A stretch of 64,000 bases of DNA from an uncultured Ruminococcus sp. Its GTDB lineage: Bacteria > Bacillota > Clostridia > Oscillospirales > Acutalibacteraceae. The stretch spans positions 1 to 64,000 of the forward strand of contig CADBZY010000005.1 of assembly GCA_902799245.1 (NCBI GenBank), read 5' to 3'. The position numbers were made by a program, and so were the translations under genes. The notes under the pieces are model-generated. The model was not told the DNA's origin and did no database searches. It saw only the letters and a program-made list of their open reading frames with translations. The first letter of the stretch is position 1. Each line of letters opens with the position of its first letter. Shown here in pieces: positions 54,253-63,054 of the stretch.

Positions 54253-55491
54253 ATGGTCAAAATCGCAGTTATGGGTCACGGCACAGTAGGTTCCGGCGTT
54301 GTGGAAGTCCTTATGAAGAATCATGAGGGCATCGAGCGCAGAGCAAAGGAAGAAATTCAGGTCAAGTACATTCTCGACCTGCGTGATTTCCCGGATCTGC
54401 CCTACGCGGATAAATTTGTCAAGGACGTCAATATCATTCTGAACGATCCCGAGGTTGAGATTGTTGTGGAATGTATGGGCGGCGTGAAGCCTGCCTTTGA
54501 TTTCTGCATGAGCAGCCTGAAGGCCGGCAAGAGCGTTGTTACCTCCAACAAGGAGCTTGTCGCCGCGAAGGGACAGGAGCTTTTGGAGGTTGCCAAGGCG
54601 AATAATCTCAACTTCCTCTTTGAAGCCAGTGTCGGCGGCGGAATTCCGATTATCAGACCGCTTGCGCAGTGCATGGCGGCCAACGAGATTGATGCGGTCG
54701 CCGGCATTCTCAACGGCACTACCAACTTTATTCTTACCAAGATGATCACCGAGAATATGCCTTTTGATGAGGCTTTGCAGCTGGCGCAGAACTTAGGCTA
54801 TGCCGAGCGCAACCCCACCGCCGATGTAGACGGACATGACGCCTGCCGCAAGATCTGCATACTCGCTTCTCTGGTATTGGGCAAGCATGTCTATCCCAAG
54901 GACGTTTATGTGGAGGGCATCCGCAATATCACGCTTGAGGATGTTCAGTACGCGGATAAATTCAACGCGGCTATCAAGCTGATCGGCATGTTCAAGATCA
55001 TGCCCGACGGCAAGCTGCTGATCAATGTCGCTCCGAGAATGGTTTCCAAGACCTCTCCGCTTGCCGGCGTCAGCGATGTGTTCAACGCCATCTGCGTGAT
55101 CGGCGACGCGACGGACGAGGTTATGTTTTACGGCAAGGGCGCAGGCAAGCTGCCCACCGCCAGTGCCGTCGTCGCCGACGTCATCGACTGCGTGAAGCAC
55201 CGCGTTGCCCGCAAGTATCTCTACTGGGCGCCGGCGGAAGAGGGCATGATTGCTGATTATCACGACGAGCGCTGCTCGATGTACCTGCGTCTGTGCGGCA
55301 AGAGCACCGACGAGCTGATGACCATCGCCAACGAGCTTTGCAGAGAATGCATTTATACCGACGGCGTCAACCCCGACGAAATAGCCATCATTACAGACGT
55401 TGCGACCTACACCGAGCAGGAGATCACGGCAAAGAAATTCCTCGCCAGAGGCGTGAATGTTATCAGCGCCATGAGAACGCTCAGCCGATAA
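54253..55491 (+). CDS. hom: Homoserine dehydrogenase
   Basis: A 412-residue enzyme with a Rossmann start (VKIAVMGHGTVGSGVVEVL), the VVECMGG and TSNKELVA segments, the catalytic core GGGIPIIRPL and NGTTNFILTKM, and a C-terminal ACT domain. It reduces aspartate semialdehyde to homoserine for threonine and methionine. It sits between the ACT protein and thrB. Confidence 0.95.
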   Translation: MVKIAVMGHGTVGSGVVEVLMKNHEGIERRAKEEIQVKYILDLRDFPDLPYADKFVKDVNIILNDPEVEIVVECMGGVKPAFDFCMSSLKAGKSVVTSNKELVAAKGQELLEVAKANNLNFLFEASVGGGIPIIRPLAQCMAANEIDAVAGILNGTTNFILTKMITENMPFDEALQLAQNLGYAERNPTADVDGHDACRKICILASLVLGKHVYPKDVYVEGIRNITLEDVQYADKFNAAIKLIGMFKIMPDGKLLINVAPRMVSKTSPLAGVSDVFNAICVIGDATDEVMFYGKGAGKLPTASAVVADVIDCVKHRVARKYLYWAPAEEGMIADYHDERCSMYLRLCGKSTDELMTIANELCRECIYTDGVNPDEIAIITDVATYTEQEITAKKFLARGVNVISAMRTLSR

Positions 55492-55508
55492 GCGAAGGGT
55501 GATTGCCA

Positions 55509-56408
55509 TTGAAATTCAGAATACCCGCGACCAGCGCCAATATCGGTTCCGGTTTTGACGCTCTCGGCATCGCCCTTTCGATGTACAATGAGGTGGACAT
55601 TGAGGAGAGCGATGATTTACAGATCACTTCGCTTGACGACGTTGAAGTGCCGACAGATGAAAACAATCTGATATATATTTCCGCACGGCGGCTCTATGAA
55701 GAATGCGGCAAGCCGGTCCCGAAGGGGTTTACGATCGCCCAGACCAACGTCATTCCCATGACGCGCGGACTGGGTTCCAGTTCCGCCTGTGTTGTCGCCG
55801 GACTGCTCGGAGCCAATTATCTTTTGGGCAAGCCGCTGAGCAGGGAAGAACTTGTCAATATTGCCTGCACCATTGAGGGACACCCGGACAACACCACGCC
55901 CGCGCTTCTCGGAGGACTGACATCCGCCGCCGTTGAGAACGGAAGAGTGTATGCTGTCACGCTGCACGTCGCAGATAAGTTCCGGTTTGCGGCGTTCATT
56001 CCCGATTTTGAGTTGAAGACCTCGGTAGCAAGGGGCATTTTACCCCAAACAGTCACACGCGAGGATGCTGTCTACAATCTCTCCCGTTCCGCGCTGATGG
56101 CAGGTTCGCTGGCCACCGGAAATGTGGAGAATCTGAAAATCGCCGTGAAGGACAGGCTGCACCAGCCCTACCGCATGGGCCTGATTCCCGGAGCGGAGGA
56201 AATATTCCGTCTGTCTTACGAATTCGGCTCCTACGCGACCTACATCAGCGGCGCCGGCCCCACGGTCATGTCGATCATCAGCCGCCGTCACGAGGAGGAA
56301 TTTGAGTCCGAAATATCCCGCGAGCTTGAAAACCGCGGGCTCGGTAACTGGCGCATGGTGATTCTCGACGTGGATTCCAGAGGCGCGCAGAGAATCAGGA
56401 CAAAATAG
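55509..56408 (+). CDS. thrB: Homoserine kinase
   Basis: A 299-residue GHMP kinase with RIPATSANIGSGFDALGIAL at the N terminus, the ATP-binding PMTRGLGSSSACVVAGL, and a C-terminal ISGAGPTVMS loop. It phosphorylates homoserine on the way to threonine. Start is TTG 55509 with AAGGG 9 bases upstream. It follows hom by 17 bases. Threonine synthase (thrC) is not in the window. Confidence 0.94.
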   Translation: MKFRIPATSANIGSGFDALGIALSMYNEVDIEESDDLQITSLDDVEVPTDENNLIYISARRLYEECGKPVPKGFTIAQTNVIPMTRGLGSSSACVVAGLLGANYLLGKPLSREELVNIACTIEGHPDNTTPALLGGLTSAAVENGRVYAVTLHVADKFRFAAFIPDFELKTSVARGILPQTVTREDAVYNLSRSALMAGSLATGNVENLKIAVKDRLHQPYRMGLIPGAEEIFRLSYEFGSYATYISGAGPTVMSIISRRHEEEFESEISRELENRGLGNWRMVILDVDSRGAQRIRTK

Positions 56409-56528
56409 CGCACCCCGCGATATTTCGCAAATGTCGCTTTCTATACATATTATGAATTAGGGTGTAACAGATAACATCCTGAGGCGTAATGCAAGCACTA
56501 TATTAAAAAACTCGGAGGTATTGAACAC

Positions 56529-57734
56529 ATGGGTTTAATAGTTCAGAAATTCGGCGGCACATCGGTTGCTGACGCCGAGCGCGTCATGAATGTCGCGCGA
56601 ATTGTCACCGATACCTACAAGCAGGGCAACAGAGTCGTTGTGGTGGTATCCGCTCAGGGCGATACGACCGACGACCTGATCGAAAAGGCAAAGGAGATCA
56701 ATCCGTCCGCTTCCAAGCGTGAGCTTGACATGCTGATGACCGCCGGTGAGCAGATTTCCATTTCACTGCTTGCCATGGCCATTCAGAAGCTCGGCTACCC
56801 GGTGATTTCCCTTTTGGGCTGGCAGGCGGGATTTGTCACCAGCTCGGTCTACGGCAGCGCCAGAATCAGACGCATTGAGACAGACAGACTTCAAAGCGAG
56901 CTCGACCAGAATAAGATCGTCGTCGTCGCCGGTTTCCAGGGCCTTAACAAATACGATGACATGACCACCCTCGGCAGAGGCGGCAGTGATACCAGCGCGG
57001 TTGCCATAGCCGCTGCGCTCCGCGCAGACAGGTGTCAGATTTTCACCGACGTGGAAGGCGTTTACACCGCTGACCCGCGCAAGGTGGAGAACGCGGTGAA
57101 GCTCAGTGAGATCACCTATGACGAGATGCTCGAGCTTGCCACACTCGGCGCACAGGTGCTCAACAACCGTTCTGTTGAAATGGCAAAGAAGTATAACGTA
57201 CAGCTTGAGGTGCTTTCATCGCTTGTCAGAAAGCCCGGCACTATAGTTAAGGAGAAGGTTAAAATGGAAAAAATGCTTATCAGCGGCGTAGCCAAGGACA
57301 CTCATGTTGCCAGAATCTCCCTTCTGGGTCTTCCCGATGAACCGGGTATCGCATTCCAGGCGTTCAGCCGTCTTGCCTCCAAGAGTATCAACGTCGACAT
57401 CATCCTCCAGTCCATCGGCAGAGACGGAACAAAGGACATCAGCTTTACCGTTGCCGAGGACAACAGCGACGAGGCTGCTGCCGTTATGGAAGAATTCGTA
57501 TCAAGTGTAGGCGGCAAGGGTGTAGCGATTGATAAGGCTGTCGCCAAAGTCTCCATCGTCGGCGCCGGTATGGAAACACACGCGGGCGTTGCCGCGAAGA
57601 TGTTCGAGGCTCTTTACGGCGCACACATCAACATCAGAATGATTTCCACCAGTGAGATCAAGATTTCCGTGCTTATCAATGAGGAGGATGCAGACAAGGC
57701 TGTTTCCGCAATTCATTCCATGTTCATCGGCTGA
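56529..57734 (+). CDS. lysC: Aspartate kinase
   Basis: A 401-residue aspartokinase: KFGGTSV near the N terminus, the catalytic core LGRGGSDTSAVA, and two C-terminal ACT domains that bind feedback amino acids (starting at about residue 255). It is the first step of the aspartate family. SD CGGAGG lies upstream. No lysine riboswitch is seen before it. An internal ribosome-binding site and ATG suggest a second, shorter product (see next entry). Confidence 0.95.
   Translation: MGLIVQKFGGTSVADAERVMNVARIVTDTYKQGNRVVVVVSAQGDTTDDLIEKAKEINPSASKRELDMLMTAGEQISISLLAMAIQKLGYPVISLLGWQAGFVTSSVYGSARIRRIETDRLQSELDQNKIVVVAGFQGLNKYDDMTTLGRGGSDTSAVAIAAALRADRCQIFTDVEGVYTADPRKVENAVKLSEITYDEMLELATLGAQVLNNRSVEMAKKYNVQLEVLSSLVRKPGTIVKEKVKMEKMLISGVAKDTHVARISLLGLPDEPGIAFQAFSRLASKSINVDIILQSIGRDGTKDISFTVAEDNSDEAAAVMEEFVSSVGGKGVAIDKAVAKVSIVGAGMETHAGVAAKMFEALYGAHINIRMISTSEIKISVLINEEDADKAVSAIHSMFIG
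57264..57734 (+). other. Internal in-frame start: possible regulatory beta subunit of aspartokinase
   Basis: ATG 57264 is codon 246 of lysC, preceded by AAGGAG (57249-57254) at 9 bases. It would give a 156-residue protein with just the two ACT domains. Bacillus subtilis LysC is known to make an alpha/beta pair from such an in-frame start, so the same is likely here. Confidence 0.55.
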
Positions 57735-57758
57735 TTTTGATCATCAACAATCACGGCG

Positions 57759-57800
57759 CATCAGTGCCGGATGCAAATCCGACACTGGTGTGTTTGTGAT
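57759..57800 (+). terminator. Terminator after lysC
   Basis: CATCAGTGCCGGA (57759-57771) pairs with TCCGACACTGGTG (57778-57790) with one mismatch and one wobble, followed by a T-rich stretch. Confidence 0.6.
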
Positions 57801-57831
57801 TTTTGTTGTAATATTTTGGAGGGTAACAGTG

Positions 57832-58521
57832 ATGAAAAAGAAAAACACGATGCTTGTCAGACTGGTTTCATTGGCCGCGCTGGCCGCGCTGATTTTCTGT
57901 ATGGCGGGCTGTTCGGAGGACGGTTCGGGAAAAAAATCATCTGAGACGAAAAACAACAAAAACGCTGACGGAACCTATTTTGACAGCGGCGAGACCTTCT
58001 GCCGCGGCGTCTGGGCAGCCGACGACGGCGAGAACAGAGTGGGCTATTACATATTCTACGACGGTGAGAACGGAAGATTTGACGATGCTCACTTGGGAAT
58101 GAGTGTTCCCTTTGCGGTCAGGATCAATGGAACCGCCGCTGATTTTGCTCTCGGCGCTTCTGATTTTACCGATCCTACCACCGTGGAGAATACCGGAGAC
58201 GGCAAGCGCATTCTCACATGGACAAATGAGAACCGTGTGGAATACCTGACGCTGCTCGGCGAGCAGGAGCCGGACACTTTCCGCTACTATACCCACAACG
58301 ACCTCAGCGAAATGGCGCTGGATTATTATGAGCAGCAGAACGGCAGACGCCCTGAATCCGCTGATGTTTCCATCGCCCCGGACGGTATGGCTTCGATATT
58401 GTTATATGGCAAGAAGAGGAATGAAATTGCCGGTTACAGCGTCGACAGCATTACGGGCAAGGGAACCGAGAACGGGACAGAAAATGAGGTTGTTTTCGTC
58501 ATGCGTTCAACGGACGACTGA
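57832..58521 (+). CDS. Lipoprotein of unknown function
   Basis: A 229-residue lipoprotein with Cys27 in CMAGC, a Ser/Lys/Asn-rich linker, then a domain of about 185 residues with no family I know (YFDSGETFCRGVWAADDGEN, later YYTHNDLSEMALDYYEQQNG). ATG 57832 follows GGAGGG; the open frame extends into lysC but has no ribosome-binding site there. Confidence 0.7.
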   Translation: MKKKNTMLVRLVSLAALAALIFCMAGCSEDGSGKKSSETKNNKNADGTYFDSGETFCRGVWAADDGENRVGYYIFYDGENGRFDDAHLGMSVPFAVRINGTAADFALGASDFTDPTTVENTGDGKRILTWTNENRVEYLTLLGEQEPDTFRYYTHNDLSEMALDYYEQQNGRRPESADVSIAPDGMASILLYGKKRNEIAGYSVDSITGKGTENGTENEVVFVMRSTDD

Positions 58522-58547
58522 TAATAACCGGATTATAATTATTTCTG

Positions 58548-58588
58548 AAAAAGCATGTGTCTCCCACAAAGAGTCACATGCTTTTTGT
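58548..58588 (+). terminator. Strong terminator
   Basis: AAAAAGCATGTG (58548-58559) pairs with CACATGCTTTTT (58575-58586). It ends the lipoprotein gene. Confidence 0.8.
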
Positions 58589-58737
58589 ACATGTTTTTAT
58601 TCTCTTCATGGTTATTAACATATTATTTATATAAAATACACTAAAATTCATTATATCTAAGGCTTATCGGGTGTATAATATAATCAAGCCGGAATGGTTG
58701 TATTCCGACGGTATTACATACGGAGGTGTTTGGTTTT

Positions 58738-59166
58738 ATGGATAACGCTCGCAGAGCTGCGGCGTTTTATCTGGAAGACAGCCGCAGTCATCTTGCCGCA
58801 AAGCTGCTTGCTTTGTGCAGGGATGACGGAGACAAAATGTCGGTGGTGGGCGTGTTCCCGCAATGCGGTCAGGAGTACGCAGAGCGCACCGAGGAGCTTT
58901 TCAGATATTCGTCCTCTATAGGAGCAAATCTTACAGTGCTTTACAGCACACAGCCAGCGGCTGCGCTTCTGAAATATGCCGGAAGCCACGCCATTACGGA
59001 TATTATCATCAGCGAGAGCGACACCAGCGGAGCGGCAAGGCTTATTGAAACGATGCTGCCCGAGGTTTCAGTGACATTGGTTCCGCCCGACGGCGGTACA
59101 TTCAGTTTATTTGCACCCGGCTTCTTTGCCGCCCGTGCAGACGCGGCAAGGATTGCCCGTGCGTAG
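58738..59166 (+). CDS. USP/KdpD-like nucleotide-binding-fold protein
   Basis: A 142-residue protein that looks like a universal-stress or KdpD-type USP domain: alternating strands and helices with GANLTVLYSTQ and AITDIIISESDTSGAARLIE, matching the last strand and phosphate-loop region of KdpD USP domains. The first strand and its ATP-binding Asp are not clear. ATG 58738 follows GGAGGTG. Function is unknown. Confidence 0.55.
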   Translation: MDNARRAAAFYLEDSRSHLAAKLLALCRDDGDKMSVVGVFPQCGQEYAERTEELFRYSSSIGANLTVLYSTQPAAALLKYAGSHAITDIIISESDTSGAARLIETMLPEVSVTLVPPDGGTFSLFAPGFFAARADAARIARA

Positions 59167-59735
59167 TGCCTTTTGGCCTTTTCGGCAGCTTGCATGTGTC
59201 AGCTGCCTGCGCAATTACGCGCACGAATGAATTTGAAAACAGTCAGACTTCCGGCAGAGTTCTGCCGGAACCATGTGAAGTATATTTTTTGACCCGATGA
59301 CAGCCGATTGCAAACGCAGTCGGCTGTTTTTCTTTTTGGTGAAATTGTCATAGCAGGAATGGATGATTGAAATGCCGCATATATTGTATTATTCATGGAA
59401 TTGGTTACAAAAGAATGACAGATCAATTTCGTCAGCTTGCCTAATGATGGATTGTCACGATTTAACGCGATAAATTGCACGCGGAAGATATTGTGTGCGT
59501 TTGTACCAAATGTATTTCTTTACTTTTGCATGTTTTGTATAGTAGAATATTCAGATTGCGCAAAATACACAAAAGTTATTATAAAGTGTTGTTTGACAAC
59601 GCGGGGCAAGGGGATTATAATAGACGCATCGTTCGGGACATGTTCCTGACGGCTTGAAGATTTTGTAAATCCATTTGCTTATTTGTCCGGCGGTGCTGTG
59701 CGAAGCCGTGCAAAAGGGAAAGTGAGGAAAAGATC
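59167..59735 (+). promoter_or_regulatory. Intergenic region with two hairpins, a terminator and a consensus promoter
   Basis: GGCAGCT/AGCTGCC (59184-59207) and TTCCGGCAG/CTGCCGGAA (59249-59270) are two hairpins. ACAGCCGATTGC/GCAGTCGGCTGT (59300-59327), followed by T-runs, is a strong terminator. TTGACA (59593-59598), a 17-base spacer and TATAAT (59616-59621) form a perfect promoter for the next gene. The leader after it is about 108 bases; I see no known riboswitch in it. Confidence 0.7.
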
Positions 59736-60812
59736 ATGAGAATAACAGATTGCATCAACAAAACGGCGGAATTTATCAGGAGCCGCAAGGGTGCGACAAT
59801 GCTGCTCGCTTCCGCTGTGCTGGTGGGTTCCATTTTCATTTCATCCAATATCTCGGTTGTCAAGGTCGTAGACGGAGACCGGACAAGCAAGGTTCTTACC
59901 GCCAAGAGCAAAAGCTCTGTCGAGATCATCAGACAGGCGGGCTTTGCCCTTTCGGACAACGATTCCTATGCGGTCAACGGCGCGGACAACTCCGTGAGAG
60001 AAATAGAGATTATCAGAGCCTTTGACATGAAGGTGATCGACGGCGGCGAGGAAAAGACAATTTCCGCAGTAAGCGGCACTGTTGCCGAGGCTTTGGAAAA
60101 TGCGGGAATTGCCCTTCCCGAGAGAGAGGACACTGTCAACGTCGATCTCCGGTCAGAAGTGGATGAGGGGCTGGTTATCATAATCGACCGCGTGAAGTAT
60201 GTCACCGACACAAAGACCAAGGTCGTAAAATACAAGACCGTCACAAAGAATGACAGCACGCTCGCGGAGGGAAAGACAAAGGTATCTGTGGATGGCGTCA
60301 ACGGTGAGAAAAAGGTGACGACTGTCAAAAAATTCGTTAACGGAAAGCTGACCGACACGGATGTGACAGAGAAGCTGACGAAGAAGGCCGTCAACAAGGT
60401 AGTGCTGAAGGGAACCAAGAAGACTGCCGTCAAAAAGGCCGCTGCCGCGAAGAATTCGACAGTTTCCGTCAATGCGGGCGGTAAGACAATCAGCGTTAAC
60501 GGCAAAGAAATCAGCTACTCCAGGGTGCTTACCGGAACGGGTACGGCATACACCGCGCGCAGAGGCGCACGCACATCGACCGGCAAATCTGTCAAGGTGG
60601 GTCTGGTAGCGGTCGATCCGAGAAAGATACCCTACGGCACCAAGCTCTATATCGTGTCTGCCGACGGCAGGTACACTTACGGCTACGCCATCGCAGCCGA
60701 TACCGGAGGAGCGCTCAGAAGCGGCAGGGTTCTTGTCGATCTCTTTTATAATACGGAGCGCGAGTGCATCAACTTCGGCAGACGACAGGTCAAGGTTTAC
60801 ATACTTGACTGA
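59736..60812 (+). CDS. G5/3D-domain cell-wall protein (YabE/RpfB-like)
   Basis: A 358-residue exported protein: signal anchor (about 20-38), two DUF348 ubiquitin-like repeats (VVDGDRTSKVLT and VIDGGEEKTISA), a G5 domain (about 145-220), a Lys/Ala linker, and a C-terminal 3D domain with the three Asp residues in VAVDPRKIPYG, AADTGG and VDLFY. Related YabE/RpfB proteins are muralytic enzymes or wall remodelling factors. The gene has a consensus promoter and its own terminator. Confidence 0.88.
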   Translation: MRITDCINKTAEFIRSRKGATMLLASAVLVGSIFISSNISVVKVVDGDRTSKVLTAKSKSSVEIIRQAGFALSDNDSYAVNGADNSVREIEIIRAFDMKVIDGGEEKTISAVSGTVAEALENAGIALPEREDTVNVDLRSEVDEGLVIIIDRVKYVTDTKTKVVKYKTVTKNDSTLAEGKTKVSVDGVNGEKKVTTVKKFVNGKLTDTDVTEKLTKKAVNKVVLKGTKKTAVKKAAAAKNSTVSVNAGGKTISVNGKEISYSRVLTGTGTAYTARRGARTSTGKSVKVGLVAVDPRKIPYGTKLYIVSADGRYTYGYAIAADTGGALRSGRVLVDLFYNTERECINFGRRQVKVYILD

Positions 60813-60838
60813 TGAATGATTTCCCATCAACAGAACAC

Positions 60839-60885
60839 AACGCCGTTTCGCAGCGGTTTTTACAGGCTGCGGAACGGCGTTTTTA
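60839..60885 (+). terminator. Strong terminator
   Basis: AACGCCGTTTCGCAGC (60839-60854) pairs with GCTGCGGAACGGCGTT with one mismatch, followed by TTT. It ends the 3D-protein gene. Confidence 0.8.
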
Positions 60886-60944
60886 GTTGCTGCGGCTTTT
60901 TATAAAACTTTTATGAAGAACCCGGCGTTTGATGCAAATTATAC

Positions 60945-61031
60945 TTGATGTAACGGGAGATATGTTGTATAATACTTTTTATGAACTTGTTCTTTTTAAT
61001 GCTATAAGAAAAAATCCTATAAGAAAAAATC
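60945..61031 (+). promoter_or_regulatory. Promoter and 15-bp tandem repeat before the phosphohexomutase
   Basis: TTGATG (60945-60950) and TATAAT (60968-60973) are 17 bases apart. Downstream, CTATAAGAAAAAATC occurs twice in direct tandem (61002-61016 and 61017-61031), just ahead of the AAGGAAGG ribosome-binding site. The duplication lengthens the leader; its effect is unknown. Confidence 0.55.
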
Positions 61032-61055
61032 ATGAAATAAGGAAGGATTATTGCT

Positions 61056-62576
61056 ATGGATAAATTCTGGAAGAACTTCAAAAGCGGCACCGACATTCGC
61101 GGCGTTGCGGTGGACGGCGTGGAGGGCGAACCGCTTAACCTGACTGACGAAGTTGTCGGTAAGATGGCCAAGGCGTTTCTGCGGTGGCTTTCTCAGAAAA
61201 CGGGAAAGAAGTCGGATGCGCTGAAGGTCGCTGTGGGTCACGACAGCCGTATTTCCGCCGACAGAATCCGCTCCGCTGTGGTCAGTGCGATGGTGGAGTG
61301 CGGCGCGAAGGTGCTGGACTGCGGGCTTTCATCCACTCCCTCTATGTTCATGATCACGCTGGACAGGCAGCTGGACGGTTCGGTGCAGATCACCGCAAGC
61401 CATCATCCCTATCATCGCAACGGATTGAAATTCTTTACGCCCGCGGGCGGTCTGGACGGCTGCGACATCGAGGCGATTCTCGGCTTCTGCGATGAGGGCA
61501 GCTTCCCTGAGGCTGCCGAAGGCGGCAGCGCAGAGCCGATCCATTATATGAAGGACTACGCCGCGCATCTGCGCGACATTATCTGCAAGGACATCAACAG
61601 CGAAAACTACGACCGTCCGCTGGAAGGGCTGCATATCGTCGTGGACGCCGGCAACGGCGCGGGCGGATTCTATGCCTATGACGTTCTGGAGCCGCTTGGC
61701 GCGGATATTTCGGGAAGCGTGTTCCTTGAGCCCGACGGAATGTTCCCCAATCACATCCCCAATCCCGAGGACAAGGAAGCCATGCGTTCGATCTGCAATG
61801 CGGTTCTGCAATCCCATGCCGATTTAGGCGTGATCTTTGATACCGACGTGGACAGAGGCGGCGCTGTTGACAGCCTTGGCGCGGAGATCAACCGCAACAG
61901 GCTCGTGGCGCTGGCTTCGGCCATTGCCCTGGAAAACTGTCCCGGAGGAACAATCGTCACCGATTCCACTACATCGGCGGGACTGAGAACCTTTATCGAA
62001 AGCTCTCTCGGAGGGGTGCATTACCGCTACCGCAGGGGCTACCGCAACGTCATCAACCGCGCGGTGGAGCTCAATGAACAGGGAATCGACTGCCCTCTGG
62101 CCATCGAGACAAGCGGTCACGCTGCCATGAGAGACAATTATTTCCTTGACGACGGCGCGTATCTTGTCACGATGATCATCATCAAAATGGCCCAGCTCCG
62201 GGCGCGCGGCGAGAGCCTTGCCGCTTTGACGGCAGATTTGGAGGATCCGCTCGAGGAATGTGAGCTTCGGTTTAAAATCACCGCAGAGGACTTCAAGGAA
62301 TACGGACAAAAGGTACTTTCCGAACTGGAACAATACGCCGAAGCGCGTGAGGATTGGATCATTGCCGACGACAACCGCGAGGGAATCCGCGTTTCCTTTG
62401 AGGACGAGCAGGGCTGGTTCCTGCTGCGCCTGAGCGTACATGATCCTATTATGCCGCTCAATCTTGAAAGCATGAAGCAAGGCGGCAGCAAAGCTATTGC
62501 CAAGAAGCTGTATGGATTCCTCAAAGGCTGCGGCAGCCTTGACTTGACAGCGATAGAGAAATACATCGCTGAATAA
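61056..62576 (+). CDS. Phosphoglucomutase/phosphomannomutase family protein
   Basis: A 506-residue alpha-D-phosphohexomutase: substrate loop GTDIRG, active-site Ser in TASHHPYHRNG, metal site DTDVDR, sugar loop ETSGHAAMRD (in place of GEMSGH), and the C-terminal phosphate-binding loop. The usual TASHNP motif reads TASHHP, seen in some clostridial members. It should move phosphate between C1 and C6 of a hexose; glucose or mannose cannot be chosen from sequence. Confidence 0.88.
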   Translation: MDKFWKNFKSGTDIRGVAVDGVEGEPLNLTDEVVGKMAKAFLRWLSQKTGKKSDALKVAVGHDSRISADRIRSAVVSAMVECGAKVLDCGLSSTPSMFMITLDRQLDGSVQITASHHPYHRNGLKFFTPAGGLDGCDIEAILGFCDEGSFPEAAEGGSAEPIHYMKDYAAHLRDIICKDINSENYDRPLEGLHIVVDAGNGAGGFYAYDVLEPLGADISGSVFLEPDGMFPNHIPNPEDKEAMRSICNAVLQSHADLGVIFDTDVDRGGAVDSLGAEINRNRLVALASAIALENCPGGTIVTDSTTSAGLRTFIESSLGGVHYRYRRGYRNVINRAVELNEQGIDCPLAIETSGHAAMRDNYFLDDGAYLVTMIIIKMAQLRARGESLAALTADLEDPLEECELRFKITAEDFKEYGQKVLSELEQYAEAREDWIIADDNREGIRVSFEDEQGWFLLRLSVHDPIMPLNLESMKQGGSKAIAKKLYGFLKGCGSLDLTAIEKYIAE

Positions 62577-62611
62577 TCAATGAATCGCATGACCGAAGGA
62601 CGGTGTGTGTT

Positions 62612-63040
62612 ATGGATGATATGAATCATAGGAAAATGAATGACTCTTTATTTGACGGTTCTCTTCTTGACGAGCTCAACGGCAGGAAGCCTGACAAGAT
62701 AAGCGAAAGCTCTGAGGATACTTCCGATAAAAAACTGTCGGACAAGTCCGATACTGAAAAAGCCAATTCTGTTAAACCGGCGGAGGACGAACAGCCCGTT
62801 ATCAGCGGCGATGATAACGAACGCTCCAACAAAAAGCTCTTTATTGTAAGAGTGCTTGCGGTGGCTGTCGGCGTACTGGGCGTGATTATGCTGGTCTGCG
62901 GTATAGCGCTTCACAGGCTGGACGAGGAAAGCCGCAGGACTCCTGAAAAGGAGCAGATGCCGGAGGAATACATAGAGGAATTCTTTTCCGATGAGCATTT
63001 CACGCCCAATATCGAGGATTATCTCGAGCCGGAGGCGTGA
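62612..63040 (+). CDS. Small single-span membrane protein, unknown
   Basis: A 142-residue protein with a Ser/Asp/Lys-rich cytoplasmic N terminus (1-70), one transmembrane helix (about 75-98, LFIVRVLAVAVGVLGVIML) and an acidic outer tail. I recognise no family. ATG 62612 is 11 bases after AAGGA. It precedes the M16-family gene by 14 bases, so co-transcription is likely. Confidence 0.6.
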   Translation: MDDMNHRKMNDSLFDGSLLDELNGRKPDKISESSEDTSDKKLSDKSDTEKANSVKPAEDEQPVISGDDNERSNKKLFIVRVLAVAVGVLGVIMLVCGIALHRLDEESRRTPEKEQMPEEYIEEFFSDEHFTPNIEDYLEPEA

Positions 63041-63054
63041 GGAGGTGCTGATAT

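Noticed and set aside
56409-56528. Lysine riboswitch before lysC
   Set aside because: The 120-base gap is too short and shows none of the L-box helices.
59622-59735. c-di-AMP (ydaO-type) riboswitch before the G5/3D gene
   Set aside because: Such riboswitches often precede wall hydrolase genes, but the 108-base leader is too short and lacks the core.
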